A stretch of 64,000 bases of DNA from Paracoccus everestensis (GCF_021491915.1 NZ_CP090836.1:978501-1042500), one strand, 5' to 3'; positions 55,041-63,731 are shown, numbered from the stretch's first letter. The notes: generated by a model not told the origin, from the sequence alone. Made by a program: numbers and translations.

Positions 55041-56174
55041 TCATGCGACATCTTGGGGCCGCAGCGCATGGCGCGCCCCGGCGGGCAGGGTCATCGGCAC
55101 GCGGATCGCGTCCCGCCGGTCCAGCATCGCCTGGGTGATCAGAAGGGTGTCCTTGTCCCGGCGGAACCAGCGGGAATCCTCGTCTGGATCCTCGCCCGCG
55201 ACCAGACCGGAAGGTACTTGGGTGCCAGGGGCCACAAGGCAGCCCGTCAACCGGGCCGAGCCTGGGACAAGCGCGCCCGGCATCGCCACGCTGCCCCGTC
55301 CCAGATACCATTCGGACAAGGTGGACATACGCGGCAACCGGGCAGGCTGCTGGCCCACGAAATCCAAATGGGACAGGCGCAAGGCATCCAGCGTGCCGAC
55401 ATCGCGCCAATAAACATGGCCCGACGGTCCCGCAGGCAGGCGATGGGCCGCGGCAATCCCCTGGGCCACCGCCACGGGAATGACATCGTGCCCGAAATCC
55501 ATGGGCTTGATGTCGCCACTGAACAGGGCATCCCTCAGCCAGTCGGTCTTGAACACATAGACGCCCATGGACACCATGGCGCTATCCGGCTCGCCGGGGA
55601 TGGCGGGGGGATGTGCGGGCTTTTCCAGGAAGGACAGGATGCGGCCGCCGTCATCGGCCTGCATCACGCCAAAGCCGCCGGCCTGATCCAGAGGAACGAC
55701 GTCCACGGCCACCGTTACCGCCGCGCCTGATGCACGATGCGCCGCGATCAGCGGACCGTAGTCCATATCGTAAACGTGGTCGGCTGCCAGAACCAGAACC
55801 TGTTCCGAACCCCAGTCCGCGATCTGCTGCCAGTTGTGGCGCACCGCGTCGGCAGTTCCAAGATAGCAGTTGCCCCCGTCGCACAGCACCATGCCGCCTT
55901 GCGGAAAGTGGCCCTCCCACCGGGCGGGCAGATGGTCGTGCAGGGTGGCGGGCGCGTATTGGGTGGCGACCAGCATCCTGTCCAACCCCGACCGGACGAT
56001 GTTCGCCATTGCGAAATCCACGATTCGGTTGCGGCCTGCGAAATGCACGGCAGGCTTGCTTTCGGCGGCGGTCAGTTCGTGCAGGCGGCTGCCTTGGCCG
56101 CCCGCCAGCAGGACGGTCGCAACCCCTTGATCCCAGGGGGTAATAATGGACGAACGGGAATGCGTTGCTGACAC
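55041..56174 (-). CDS. glgC: Glucose-1-phosphate adenylyltransferase (ADP-glucose pyrophosphorylase)
   Basis: Makes ADP-glucose, the donor for glycogen synthesis. Nucleotide loop VLLAGGQGSRLHELT, ESKPAVHFAGRNRIVDFAM, LAADHVYDMDY and FLEKPAHPP are in order; a C-terminal left-handed helix follows. GTG start at 56174, with AAAGG in front, gives 377 residues, shorter than the about 420 of most bacterial GlgC. The loss is in the C-terminal part, which could affect allosteric control. No glgA or glgB is present in the window. Confidence 0.9.
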   Translation of the reverse strand: MSATHSRSSIITPWDQGVATVLLAGGQGSRLHELTAAESKPAVHFAGRNRIVDFAMANIVRSGLDRMLVATQYAPATLHDHLPARWEGHFPQGGMVLCDGGNCYLGTADAVRHNWQQIADWGSEQVLVLAADHVYDMDYGPLIAAHRASGAAVTVAVDVVPLDQAGGFGVMQADDGGRILSFLEKPAHPPAIPGEPDSAMVSMGVYVFKTDWLRDALFSGDIKPMDFGHDVIPVAVAQGIAAAHRLPAGPSGHVYWRDVGTLDALRLSHLDFVGQQPARLPRMSTLSEWYLGRGSVAMPGALVPGSARLTGCLVAPGTQVPSGLVAGEDPDEDSRWFRRDKDTLLITQAMLDRRDAIRVPMTLPAGARHALRPQDVA

Positions 56175-56260
56175 CGTACAAACCTTTGTTTTGGAAAATA
56201 AGCGCCCGAGGGGCAGCTTGCTTTCCAAACTGAAACAACGCGTGATTGTTCCGGCCGTTA

Positions 56261-58507
56261 TCAAATGTTAGCAGGATTTTCGCTGCTTGGCACGGTGACG
56301 CTGACGCTTGTGCCATCGGCAAAGGCGCGGGCCAGGAACATGTCACCCGGCAAGGCGGCGTTGCCCGAAAACTCGGCAATCAGATGCCGGTCGCCCATGC
56401 TGCGGATCAGGCGCAGCCGGTCCCCGTCGATCTGCACCCGTGCATCCGCATCGCGAAGGAAATCCCCTTGTGTCCTGCGCAACGCCAGAAGCTGCCGGGT
56501 CCAATGCAGCTTGGCGTCCGTGTCAGCCCCCTGATCCTGCAGGGCGTCCCAATCTACCGCCAGGCGATTGTCGGGGTCGGTGAGGGCCAGCAAGCCTGCT
56601 TCGTCCCCCCGATAGATGTCGGGAAATCCCGGCATCAGCATCTGGAAGGCCAGTTGGGCAAAAGCCAAGGCCGTTCCCCGGTCCAGCAAGGCTTGCAGGG
56701 CAGGATCGAGGCGACGGGTCCACTGGTCCAGAAGGTCGCGTGCAAAGGCCTGGGCAGCAGCCTCGGCGGTGTCGTCGGGATTGGTCCAGAAACTGGTCAG
56801 CTTGGCTTCGCGCATCGCCTTTTCGATATGGCCGTCCAGCCTGTCGGCGGTCGATCCCGCCCGTCCATCCCAGATTGCTAGGGCCGATTGCAGGACATAC
56901 CACCGCCAGCGGGGTTCGACCCGGCTGGCCGAGGGCAGGCTGTCCGCCGCATCGTACAGCGTCCGGAACGCCTGGGGCAGGTGGCTGATCGCGACCAGCC
57001 GCATCCGGGAATCGCCCGACCGTTTCGTGTCATGCGTGGACACCAGCGTCATGTCCGCCGGGCGCCGCGCGGACAGGAAGGCCGTGGCCTCCTCGATCGT
57101 GGCCGTCGGCTCGTCGGGTTCAGCACCGACTTCGTTCGCGGGCAGATAGCGAGTCCAGCGAAAGCCTGCCGTGTCTTCCTGCGCCTTGGCAAGCAGGGCG
57201 CCGGACACTTGCTGGAACCGGCGCACAAAGGCACGCGCGGCGTCGGACTGGGGATCCAGCATGACATCGGCCAGCAGATCCACGACCGTCCGGCTGCGCA
57301 GCCCTTGGGCCGCGTCCTCGGCCACGGCACGCAGCAGGTCGCGATCATCGGGGCGGGCCGTATCCGTGACATAGCTGCGATAGCGCGGCATGGACACGAG
57401 AAGGCCGGTCACCGCCTCTCGCAGGGATTCCGGGCCGGGTTCCGCCAGGGGGGATCCTTGCGCTGCCAGCGCGGCCATGTCGCCGAGCTGCCGCCGCTCG
57501 GCCGCCAGTTCATTGTCCAGCACGTCCAGCTTGGCTTGGCGCAGTTCATCGCGGAAGCCGGTTTCGATGCCGGTGGCCTGCCGCCAGGCGCGGTCCAGAT
57601 CCTCGATCCCCGCAGGGTCGGTGAACAGCCGGGCGATCAGGCGTGCGGCCTCGTATCCGGTGGTGCCGACGGTCTGCCATTCAGGGGGCAGCGTCTCGTG
57701 TCCCACAAGGATCTTTTCCACCCAGACGGGCGTGCCGGGCAGTTCGTCATGCAGCCAGTCCAGATAGGTGGCAGGGTCGGCCAGCCCGTCGATGTGATCC
57801 ACGCGCAGCCCTTGGACCAGGCCGTTGCGGACCAGATCGAAGATGAGGCTGTGGGTGTCGTCAAAGACCGCGCGATCCTCGACCCGCATCCCGATCAGGC
57901 TGGTGACGTTGAAAAACCGCCGATGGGTGATGCCGTCGCGTTCCAGTTCGAAATGAACCAGACGCCAGTGCTGGGCATCGTGCAAGGCGCGCAGATCGCC
58001 GGTGATCGGGCTGTCTTCGGCCAGGGGCAGGGACACGTCGCCGAAATGCCACATCCCGTCCGCCGCATGAAAGGCGCCGTCGTCCAGCATCTTTTCGAAG
58101 GGTTCCGGCAGGAAGGGCAGGACCAGCGGCCCCGCGTCCCAGTCGATGTCGAAATGGCGGGCATAGCGGCTGGCCGGACCGTGCTTCAGCACATCCAGCA
58201 GCCAGGGATTTTCCAGCGTGAACGCCGTGTGGTTGGGCACGATGTCCAGGATGATTTCCAGGCCTTGTTCGCGTGCGGCACGCGCCAGGGCATCGAACCC
58301 CTCGCGCCCGCCCAGGACGGGATCGACGCGCGTCGGGTCGATGATGTCATAGCCGTGGGTTGACCCCGATCCCGCCAGGAAGATCGGCGACAGATACAGG
58401 TGCGATATCCCCAGGCCGGCCAGATAGGGCAAAAGCTGCGTCACGCGGGCAAAATCCACGCCGTCGCGCATCTGGATCCGATAGGTTGCCGTAGGGATAT
58501 GGGTCAT
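56261..58507 (-). CDS. treY: Malto-oligosyltrehalose synthase
   Basis: Intramolecular transglucosylase turning the reducing end of a maltodextrin into a trehalose unit. 748 residues; IPTATYRIQMRDGVDFARV start, LDIVPNHTAF, LRVDHIDGLADP, VEKILVGHE, and STHDTKRSGDSRMR are GH13 TreY marks. Its ATG overlaps the treZ stop by 4 bases. The 86-base gap to glgC has no evident structure. Confidence 0.94.
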   Translation of the reverse strand: MTHIPTATYRIQMRDGVDFARVTQLLPYLAGLGISHLYLSPIFLAGSGSTHGYDIIDPTRVDPVLGGREGFDALARAAREQGLEIILDIVPNHTAFTLENPWLLDVLKHGPASRYARHFDIDWDAGPLVLPFLPEPFEKMLDDGAFHAADGMWHFGDVSLPLAEDSPITGDLRALHDAQHWRLVHFELERDGITHRRFFNVTSLIGMRVEDRAVFDDTHSLIFDLVRNGLVQGLRVDHIDGLADPATYLDWLHDELPGTPVWVEKILVGHETLPPEWQTVGTTGYEAARLIARLFTDPAGIEDLDRAWRQATGIETGFRDELRQAKLDVLDNELAAERRQLGDMAALAAQGSPLAEPGPESLREAVTGLLVSMPRYRSYVTDTARPDDRDLLRAVAEDAAQGLRSRTVVDLLADVMLDPQSDAARAFVRRFQQVSGALLAKAQEDTAGFRWTRYLPANEVGAEPDEPTATIEEATAFLSARRPADMTLVSTHDTKRSGDSRMRLVAISHLPQAFRTLYDAADSLPSASRVEPRWRWYVLQSALAIWDGRAGSTADRLDGHIEKAMREAKLTSFWTNPDDTAEAAAQAFARDLLDQWTRRLDPALQALLDRGTALAFAQLAFQMLMPGFPDIYRGDEAGLLALTDPDNRLAVDWDALQDQGADTDAKLHWTRQLLALRRTQGDFLRDADARVQIDGDRLRLIRSMGDRHLIAEFSGNAALPGDMFLARAFADGTSVSVTVPSSENPANI

Positions 58508-60216
58508 GTGAACCTTGTGGTGATGGAAAGGGCAAAGGGATCGGTGCCGATCCGTCCCAGGGAAAACGCGGCCTCGTCCAAAGGTGGCAGGTCCGGTTCA
58601 GCCTGACCCAGGCTCAGCCGCAGATCCAGTGTTCCCTTTTGGAACTGCCAGGTCGCGGCCAGCGATGCCGCACCATACCGGACGACCTGCGCAGGCCTGC
58701 TGCGGCCGCTTGTCAGCAACGGCACCACATGGTCGCGGCGGAACGAAAGCGCACGGCGCGTCACGTCCAGCCAGTCGCGCGCCGTGGCGGTATCGTCCCA
58801 ATCCAGCCGCGACCGGGCAAATGTGTCGGGCGCCAACGGATCGGGCACCCTGGCTCTCAGGCTGGCGATGCCTGCGAATTCGGCGGCCCGGCCCTCGCGC
58901 ACGGCGCGGGCGAGATCGCCGGTAAAGTCGGCGAAGAACAGGAAAGGGGTGGTGGCGCCCCGTTCCTCGCCCATGAAGATCATGGGGATATAGGGCGCGG
59001 TCAACAGCAGGGCAAAGGCCACCTGCACACCCTGCGGATCGGCCAGCGACAACAGCCGTTCGCCCATGGCGCGGTTGCCCACCTGATCATGCGTCTGGGT
59101 TGAATTGACAAAGCCCGTGGGCGGCAGATGCCCGCAAGGCTCTCCTCGTGGTTCGTCGCGGCCGGGGCGGGGCTGGCCTTCCTCGATATGGCCGCGTGCC
59201 AAGGCCAGGCACAGGTCGCCCACGGGATCGTGCGAGAAGCTGGCGTAATAGCTGTCGGATTCGCCGGTAAGCTGGCAATGGATCGCATGATGGAAATCGT
59301 CGTTCCAGCTTGCGTCATAGCCGTTTTCGCGCAGCGAAGCCTCGTTTCGCTCGTCCTCGACGATCAGGTGGATGGGACGGGCGGGATCCACGGCGCGGGC
59401 ACGCCGGGCGAACTCTGCCATGAAATCGGTTGCACCCGGCCCGGCGATCTGGTGGACCGCGTCCAGCCGCAGCCCGTCCAGCCGGTATTCGCCCAGCCAG
59501 TATTGCGCGCATTGGATCCAGTACTCCCGGACCGCGTGTTGCGAAAAGTCGATGGCGGCGCCCCAGGGGGTATGGCGGCCTTCGTCGAAAAAGGGCGGCG
59601 CGGCGTGATGCAGATAGGCGCCTTCCGGGCCGAAATGGTTCATCACCAGATCCAGGATCACCATCAGCCCCAGCGAATGCGCGTGATCGACAAAGCGGCG
59701 CAGATCGTTCGGGCTGCCATAGGCCGGATGCAGCGCATAGGGCAGCACCCCGTCATAGCCCCAACCACGTTCCCCCTGCCACTGGCCGATGGGCATCAGT
59801 TCGACCGCCGTGATCCCCAGGTCGGCCAATTCCGCCAGCTTGCCGGTTGCTGCAGGCAGCGTCCCTTCGGGCGTGAAGGTGCCAAGGTGCAGTTCATAGA
59901 TCACGGCCTCGGCCCAGGGGCGGCCTGCCCAGGGGACTTGCCGGGCATCGTCGGATGGTTTCACCACGACCGATGGCGCATGGACATCGCCCGACTGCAA
60001 CCGGCTGGCGGGATCGGGAATGTCCTTGCCGTCCACGCGCAGCAGATAGGTGTCACCCGACCGCGCGTTGGCCGTGGCCGACCAGAACCCGTCCGCCTGC
60101 CGTGTCATCGGACAAGGCTTGCCATTCAGGATCAGCGCGACCTGATCAGCCAGCGGCGCCCAGGTGCCCACCGTCCATCCCGCATCCGTCCAGTATCCCC
60201 CCCACATCTGCGCCAT
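58504..60216 (-). CDS. treZ: Malto-oligosyltrehalose trehalohydrolase
   Basis: Releases trehalose from the product of TreY. The real start is the ATG at 60216, overlapping the SDR stop by one base (TGATGG), giving MAQMWGGYWTDAGWTVGTWA; the frame is open 180 codons further, but that is the shadow of the SDR gene. 570 residues: CBM48-like N-terminus, LVMNHFGPEG, YRLDGLRLDAVHQI, HLIVEDERNE, and TQTHDQVGNRAMG. Confidence 0.93.
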   Translation of the reverse strand: MAQMWGGYWTDAGWTVGTWAPLADQVALILNGKPCPMTRQADGFWSATANARSGDTYLLRVDGKDIPDPASRLQSGDVHAPSVVVKPSDDARQVPWAGRPWAEAVIYELHLGTFTPEGTLPAATGKLAELADLGITAVELMPIGQWQGERGWGYDGVLPYALHPAYGSPNDLRRFVDHAHSLGLMVILDLVMNHFGPEGAYLHHAAPPFFDEGRHTPWGAAIDFSQHAVREYWIQCAQYWLGEYRLDGLRLDAVHQIAGPGATDFMAEFARRARAVDPARPIHLIVEDERNEASLRENGYDASWNDDFHHAIHCQLTGESDSYYASFSHDPVGDLCLALARGHIEEGQPRPGRDEPRGEPCGHLPPTGFVNSTQTHDQVGNRAMGERLLSLADPQGVQVAFALLLTAPYIPMIFMGEERGATTPFLFFADFTGDLARAVREGRAAEFAGIASLRARVPDPLAPDTFARSRLDWDDTATARDWLDVTRRALSFRRDHVVPLLTSGRSRPAQVVRYGAASLAATWQFQKGTLDLRLSLGQAEPDLPPLDEAAFSLGRIGTDPFALSITTRFT

Positions 60217-61073
60217 CACATCATCGGCTTGCCGCCGGTCACGGCAATCGTGGCGCCTGATACAAAGCTGGACATCGGCTCTGCCAGCATCACATAGGCC
60301 GAGGCGAGTTCGACCGGCTGGGCAGGACGCTTCATCGGATAATTCTCGCCGAATTTCGACACTTTCTCCGGCTCCATGCTGGCGGGGATCAGGGGCGTCC
60401 AGACGGGACCGGGGGCCACGACATTGGCGCGAATGCCGCGTTCGGCCAGCAGTTGCGCCAGACCCATGGTAAAGTTCTGGATCGCGCCCTTGGTCGTGGC
60501 ATAGGCCAGCAGGTTCGGGCTGGGATCGTCGGAATTGATCGAGGCCGTGTTGATGATCGAACTGCCGGGTTGCATATGCGGGACTGCGGCCTTGGTCAGA
60601 TAGAACATCGCGTCGATGTTGGTGGCAAAGGTATAACGCCATTCCTCGTCCGGGATGTCCTCGATCTTGTCGAAGGTGCGCTGGTGGGCGGCGTTGTTCA
60701 CCAAGATGTCGATCCGCCCGAAACTTGCGACCGTGTCGGCGACGATCTTGCGGCAATGCGCGGCGTCCGAGATGTCACCGGGCAGGGCCAGGCATTCGCG
60801 CCCTGCATCGCGGACCAGTTGCGCGGTGGATTGTGCATCGTCGGTTTCGTCCAGATAGGACATCGCCACATCCGCGCCCTCGCGGGCAAAGGCGATCGCC
60901 ACCGCCCGGCCGATGCCGCTGTCGCCGCCGGTGATCAGGGCCTTCATCCCTTCCAGCCGGCCCGCGCCGCGCCAGCTTTCTTCGCCATGGTCGGGCTTGG
61001 GGTCCATCTTCTGAAAGGTGCCGGGCAATTCCTGCTGCTGTTTGGGGAAGGGCGGCTTGGGATAATCGCGCAT
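60216..61073 (-). CDS. Short-chain dehydrogenase, YghA / general-stress type
   Basis: NAD(P)-dependent oxidoreductase. The ATG at 61073 gives MRDYPKPPFPKQQQELPGTF, an extended tail of about 47 residues typical of the YghA/GsP39 group. Then ALITGGDSGIGRAVAIAFA (cofactor), NNAAHQ, and the catalytic YATTK, with Ser in ASINSDD. 285 residues. First gene of the trehalose operon, behind an EcfG-like promoter. In other bacteria the group is induced by general stress. Confidence 0.88.
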   Translation of the reverse strand: MRDYPKPPFPKQQQELPGTFQKMDPKPDHGEESWRGAGRLEGMKALITGGDSGIGRAVAIAFAREGADVAMSYLDETDDAQSTAQLVRDAGRECLALPGDISDAAHCRKIVADTVASFGRIDILVNNAAHQRTFDKIEDIPDEEWRYTFATNIDAMFYLTKAAVPHMQPGSSIINTASINSDDPSPNLLAYATTKGAIQNFTMGLAQLLAERGIRANVVAPGPVWTPLIPASMEPEKVSKFGENYPMKRPAQPVELASAYVMLAEPMSSFVSGATIAVTGGKPMM

Positions 61074-61130
61074 CGTGCGGCCTTTCTGATCTGAAGGATG
61101 CCGCCCGTTTCGGGCGGCCTGCCCCCTTTG

Positions 61131-61156
61131 AACCATCGGGGAACCATCGGGTTTCC
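61131..61156 (-). promoter_or_regulatory. Probable EcfG-type promoter for the SDR-treZ-treY operon
   Basis: Minus strand: GGAAA, 17 bases, GGTT, one mismatch in each box from GGAAC / CGTT. The predicted start is near 61123, about 50 bases before the ATG. The same GGAAA-N17-GGTT occurs at 62364-62389. Confidence 0.5.
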
Positions 61157-61198
61157 ACCTTGCTGTTTATCAGTCGAAATAACCGTCCGCCCGTTCGG

Positions 61199-61224
61199 GG
61201 AACAACTGCAGCCGCGCGGTCGTT
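61199..61224 (+). promoter_or_regulatory. EcfG-type (general stress) promoter for the small-protein pair
   Basis: GGAAC, 17 bases, CGTT, an exact match to the alphaproteobacterial EcfG consensus. The predicted start is near 61232, 19 bases before the ATG at 61251. Divergent from the promoter of the trehalose operon. Confidence 0.65.
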
Positions 61225-61250
61225 GATTCCCGAACAACAGGAGCAATGAC

Positions 61251-61466
61251 ATGCGCAATTGCGACATTCTGATAGCAGCGGGCGGGTTCCTGCTGGCAGG
61301 GGGACTGATTACCAAGGCGATGGGCGGCGGCTCGGGGTCGCAGGGCCACCGCTATGTCCGCCCCGCGGGACGCCGCGAGATGTCGGCGCCGCCCCGTGAC
61401 TGGGACCGCGTGGATGAGACGGCGGACGAATCCTTTCCCGCCAGCGATCCCCCCGGCACCTACTGA
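61251..61466 (+). CDS. Small membrane-anchored stress protein, unknown
   Basis: 71 residues; AGGAG 7 bases before the ATG. A hydrophobic N-terminus (CDILIAAGGFLLAGGLITKA) is followed by a Gly/Ser linker and the C-terminal motif DETADESFPASDPPGTY. The ESFPASDPP motif recurs in many small proteobacterial proteins of unknown role. Codes 26 bases downstream of an EcfG-type promoter, and 7 bases before the next gene. Confidence 0.72.
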   Translation: MRNCDILIAAGGFLLAGGLITKAMGGGSGSQGHRYVRPAGRREMSAPPRDWDRVDETADESFPASDPPGTY

Positions 61467-61473
61467 GGGCGCC

Positions 61474-61707
61474 ATGGGACAGGACGCCAGGGCCATCGCC
61501 CACGCCAAGCTGATCGAGGCTTTGCCGAACCTGCTGACGCCGGATGCCCGCCGGTCGCTATGCGACTGGCTGGCCGAACGGCAGGTCTTGCATGACGGCC
61601 AGGAAGACCCCGGCGCCGTTATCGTGGAAGGGCTGGAAACCGAACTGGCCATTGCTGAGACATTTCGCCAGATCGCCGAGCGTCTGGACTGCCGCACGGA
61701 CAGCTAG
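61474..61707 (+). CDS. Small helical protein, unknown
   Basis: 77 residues, start at the ATG after GAGGGC; MGQDARAIAHAKLIEALPNL, then LCDWLAERQVLHDGQEDPGA. Acidic, all-helical, no membrane segment. No family recognised. It is co-transcribed with the 71-residue gene and overlaps the opposing hydrolase by 4 bases at a shared CTAG. Confidence 0.68.
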   Translation: MGQDARAIAHAKLIEALPNLLTPDARRSLCDWLAERQVLHDGQEDPGAVIVEGLETELAIAETFRQIAERLDCRTDS

Positions 61708-62333
61708 ACCATCGCGGCGACCAACTGGTTCGTCGCGACCATCTCGATCTGCTGACCGAAGCGCTTGGCATACATCTCCATCGCGGCGTCATGGGTTTCG
61801 TCCGTGGACGAGCAGACGGCATCCGACACCACGATCACCCGGTATCCCAGATCGACGGCGCCGATGATGGCGGCCAGCAGGCAGACATCCGTCTCGCCGC
61901 CGGTCATGATCACCGTGTCGATCCGGTCCTGTTGCAGCATCTTGTGCAGCCGCCCGTCCATCCAGGGGGAATAGACCGGCTTGTCGAAGACCTGGGCCGT
62001 CGGCAGGTGGATTTCCAGTTCCGGCAGCAGCCGCAACCAGTCGGGATCCAGGTTCCGGCGCAGCATCTGCGGCCATTTTTCGTAATAGCGCCGCCAGCTT
62101 CCCGGCGCGTCGTCCAAGGTTTCGGGCGTGATGAAGCGGGTGAAGATCGTGCGCGCGGGAAACATCTCGACCAGGTGGCAGACATTGGGCAGCACCCGCC
62201 GGATCCATTCGACCTCCCATTCCGACCCCTTGTCGAACAGCCGCTGCATATCGATGCACAGATGCACGGCCCTGTCGCCCGGCGGGCCATATCTCAGGCC
62301 TTCGTTCACCTTGTCGGCGTCCTGCATGGTCAT
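61704..62333 (-). CDS. Cysteine hydrolase, isochorismatase-like
   Basis: 209 residues. Isochorismatase-like fold with the Asp of HLCIDMQRLFDKG, the Lys-loop region around FDKPVYSPWMDG, and the nucleophile Cys in GGETDVCLLAAIIGAVDLGY. Substrates of the family are amides or N-carbamoyl compounds; the substrate here is unknown. The ATG at 62333 is a choice between two close codons (62333, 62327). A GGAAA-N17-GGTT element lies 31 bases upstream. Confidence 0.85.
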   Translation of the reverse strand: MTMQDADKVNEGLRYGPPGDRAVHLCIDMQRLFDKGSEWEVEWIRRVLPNVCHLVEMFPARTIFTRFITPETLDDAPGSWRRYYEKWPQMLRRNLDPDWLRLLPELEIHLPTAQVFDKPVYSPWMDGRLHKMLQQDRIDTVIMTGGETDVCLLAAIIGAVDLGYRVIVVSDAVCSSTDETHDAAMEMYAKRFGQQIEMVATNQLVAAMV

Positions 62334-62363
62334 GTCGTCACCCGCTCTTGAATCCTGTTCCAG

Positions 62364-62389
62364 AACCGCGGGGCAGGCGGGAAGTTTCC
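62364..62389 (-). promoter_or_regulatory. Possible EcfG-type promoter for the cysteine hydrolase
   Basis: Minus strand: GGAAA, 17 bases, GGTT, the same two boxes and spacing as at 61131-61156. The predicted start is near 62356, about 23 bases before the ATG at 62333. Confidence 0.45.
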
Positions 62390-62426
62390 GATTCCGCCCG
62401 CCGCCAAACATTTGTTCCATGAACGG

Positions 62427-63005
62427 TCAGTGCAGGTGCGACCGGCCCCGCATCCGATATTCCTGATCCAGCAGGTGCAGCAGCCATGGTCCGACCTCGG
62501 CCGAACCGTCCCTGACGGATCGTTCGGCCACGGCGCGCTGCAAGGTCGCCTCGACCAGGCGTTCGGCCGAGGAAGCATCGGGCATGACCCGGCGTGACTG
62601 CTGCATCATCTGGACCACAATGGTCTGGATGGCATCATCGTCCTCAGGGATCCCGACACGGCGTTGTCCCAGCAAATCATCCAGCAGGGGCGCCGCATGG
62701 CGATGGCGGGGATAGGTGCGGTGCCCCTTGAACCGGCGCGGAATGGCGCCTGGACCGGCGTCGGTCAGAAAGACAAAGGGCACGTCGCTGTGGCGCAGGG
62801 TATCAGCCACCCAGAAACAGCCTTCGGTCCGGGCCGCCACGTCCAGGATCGCGGCCTGCACGCTGCCCGCGATCTGGATTGCCTCGTGCACATCCGCGAA
62901 GGGGCCAACCACCACATGGCCGCACTCGCGGACCTCGGCAGTCAGCCTTTGGGCATGGATAAGATCATCCTCCATGACCATGACACGCAATGGTTCGACT
63001 GTCAT
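62427..63005 (-). CDS. Orphan receiver-domain protein
   Basis: 192 residues, start at the ATG after GGGGGGACGA. The receiver fold shows acidic residues MEDD at 11-14, phosphoacceptor Asp55 in AAILDVAART, and Thr81 in FVFLTDAG. The conserved Lys near residue 101 is replaced (PRHRHAAP). After the receiver, about 80 helical residues without a known output domain. No histidine kinase gene is adjacent. May act by protein contact. Confidence 0.78.
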   Translation of the reverse strand: MTVEPLRVMVMEDDLIHAQRLTAEVRECGHVVVGPFADVHEAIQIAGSVQAAILDVAARTEGCFWVADTLRHSDVPFVFLTDAGPGAIPRRFKGHRTYPRHRHAAPLLDDLLGQRRVGIPEDDDAIQTIVVQMMQQSRRVMPDASSAERLVEATLQRAVAERSVRDGSAEVGPWLLHLLDQEYRMRGRSHLH

Positions 63006-63170
63006 TCGTCCCCCCTGACCGGCGTGACAGGACATCCGGTCCCATCACAGGTTTTCCGCGCCTTCCCCAAGGGAAGCCTAGCGTCAGGTTCGGGTAAATC
63101 CAGTCATATCAGACTTAAGGACTAATTGATCTTTAGCAGCCGTTGATTTGGGCAGGAATCTGCCGACCAG

Positions 63171-63208
63171 GCCAGGACAGGACAGCCGTTCGCCTGTCTT
63201 GTCCTGGC
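63171..63208 (-). terminator. Long inverted repeat after pseudoazurin gene
   Basis: A 15-bp stem (one G-U) GCCAGGACAGGACAG / CTGTCTTGTCCTGGC with an 8-base loop, 9 bases after the pseudoazurin stop. No T run follows it. Probably a transcript end or stabiliser. Confidence 0.6.
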
Positions 63209-63216
63209 AATCTCGG

Positions 63217-63654
63217 TCACTGGACCTGGGCGATTTCCGCGTCCATGCGCTCGCGCGCCTTCTTGGACAGCTTCACGGTCTTGGCCGCCTCGAGGTTCGC
63301 GGGCGCGTCGCCCACCTGGATCAGGCCCACCATGCCCATCGCGAAATGCGGCGTGCATTTGACGCCGTACAATCCCGGCTCGGTCACGGTCAGCGAAAAC
63401 TCCTCGTTGATCTTGCTTTTGAAGGTTTCCACGCCCTCGGGCAGGATGTCCTTGATGGCTTCGACGTTGTGGCTCTTGTCGGTGGGAATGAAATGGATCA
63501 CGTCGCCGGGCTCGGCCTTCACGAAGGCGGGTTCGAACACCATCATCCCGGCCTCGCCCTTGTTGAGCATATGCACCTCGTGTTCGGCGGCAAAGGCCGT
63601 GCCCCCCAGGGCCAGCATCAGGGCGGGGGCGGCAAGCAGCAGGGACAGTTTCAT
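63217..63654 (-). CDS. pazS: Pseudoazurin (periplasmic blue copper protein)
   Basis: Electron donor to periplasmic reductases such as cytochrome cd1 nitrite reductase and others in denitrifying Paracoccus. The ATG at 63654 is chosen over 63660 since GGAG lies 7 bases before the first and 1 before the other. Signal peptide [20 protein letters not shown] with cleavage near AFA. Mature [19 protein letters not shown]. Copper ligands His62, Cys100, His103 and Met108 (precursor numbering) in DKSHNVEA and [12 protein letters not shown]. 145 residues. Confidence 0.95.
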   Translation of the reverse strand: MKLSLLLAAPALMLALGGTAFAAEHEVHMLNKGEAGMMVFEPAFVKAEPGDVIHFIPTDKSHNVEAIKDILPEGVETFKSKINEEFSLTVTEPGLYGVKCTPHFAMGMVGLIQVGDAPANLEAAKTVKLSKKARERMDAEIAQVQ

Positions 63655-63731
63655 CGTCATTCTCCGTAAGGACGCGGGCCAGGAGGCGGCCCGTTCGCCC
63701 AAGGACTTAGGGCTTCCATCCGGCCCCCACC

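Noticed and set aside
58504..60756. 750-codon frame for treZ
   Set aside because: Its first 180 codons are the SDR gene read in another frame; the ATG at 60216 gives a normal TreZ.
62401..62420. Second LexA-like GTTC-N7-GGTC
   Set aside because: Mismatch in a core base and it lies between two genes reading away from the plus strand with no SOS link.
63062..63076. Short palindrome CTTCCC-N3-GGGAAG before the receiver gene
   Set aside because: Six-base arms in GC-rich DNA without a recognisable site; could be chance.
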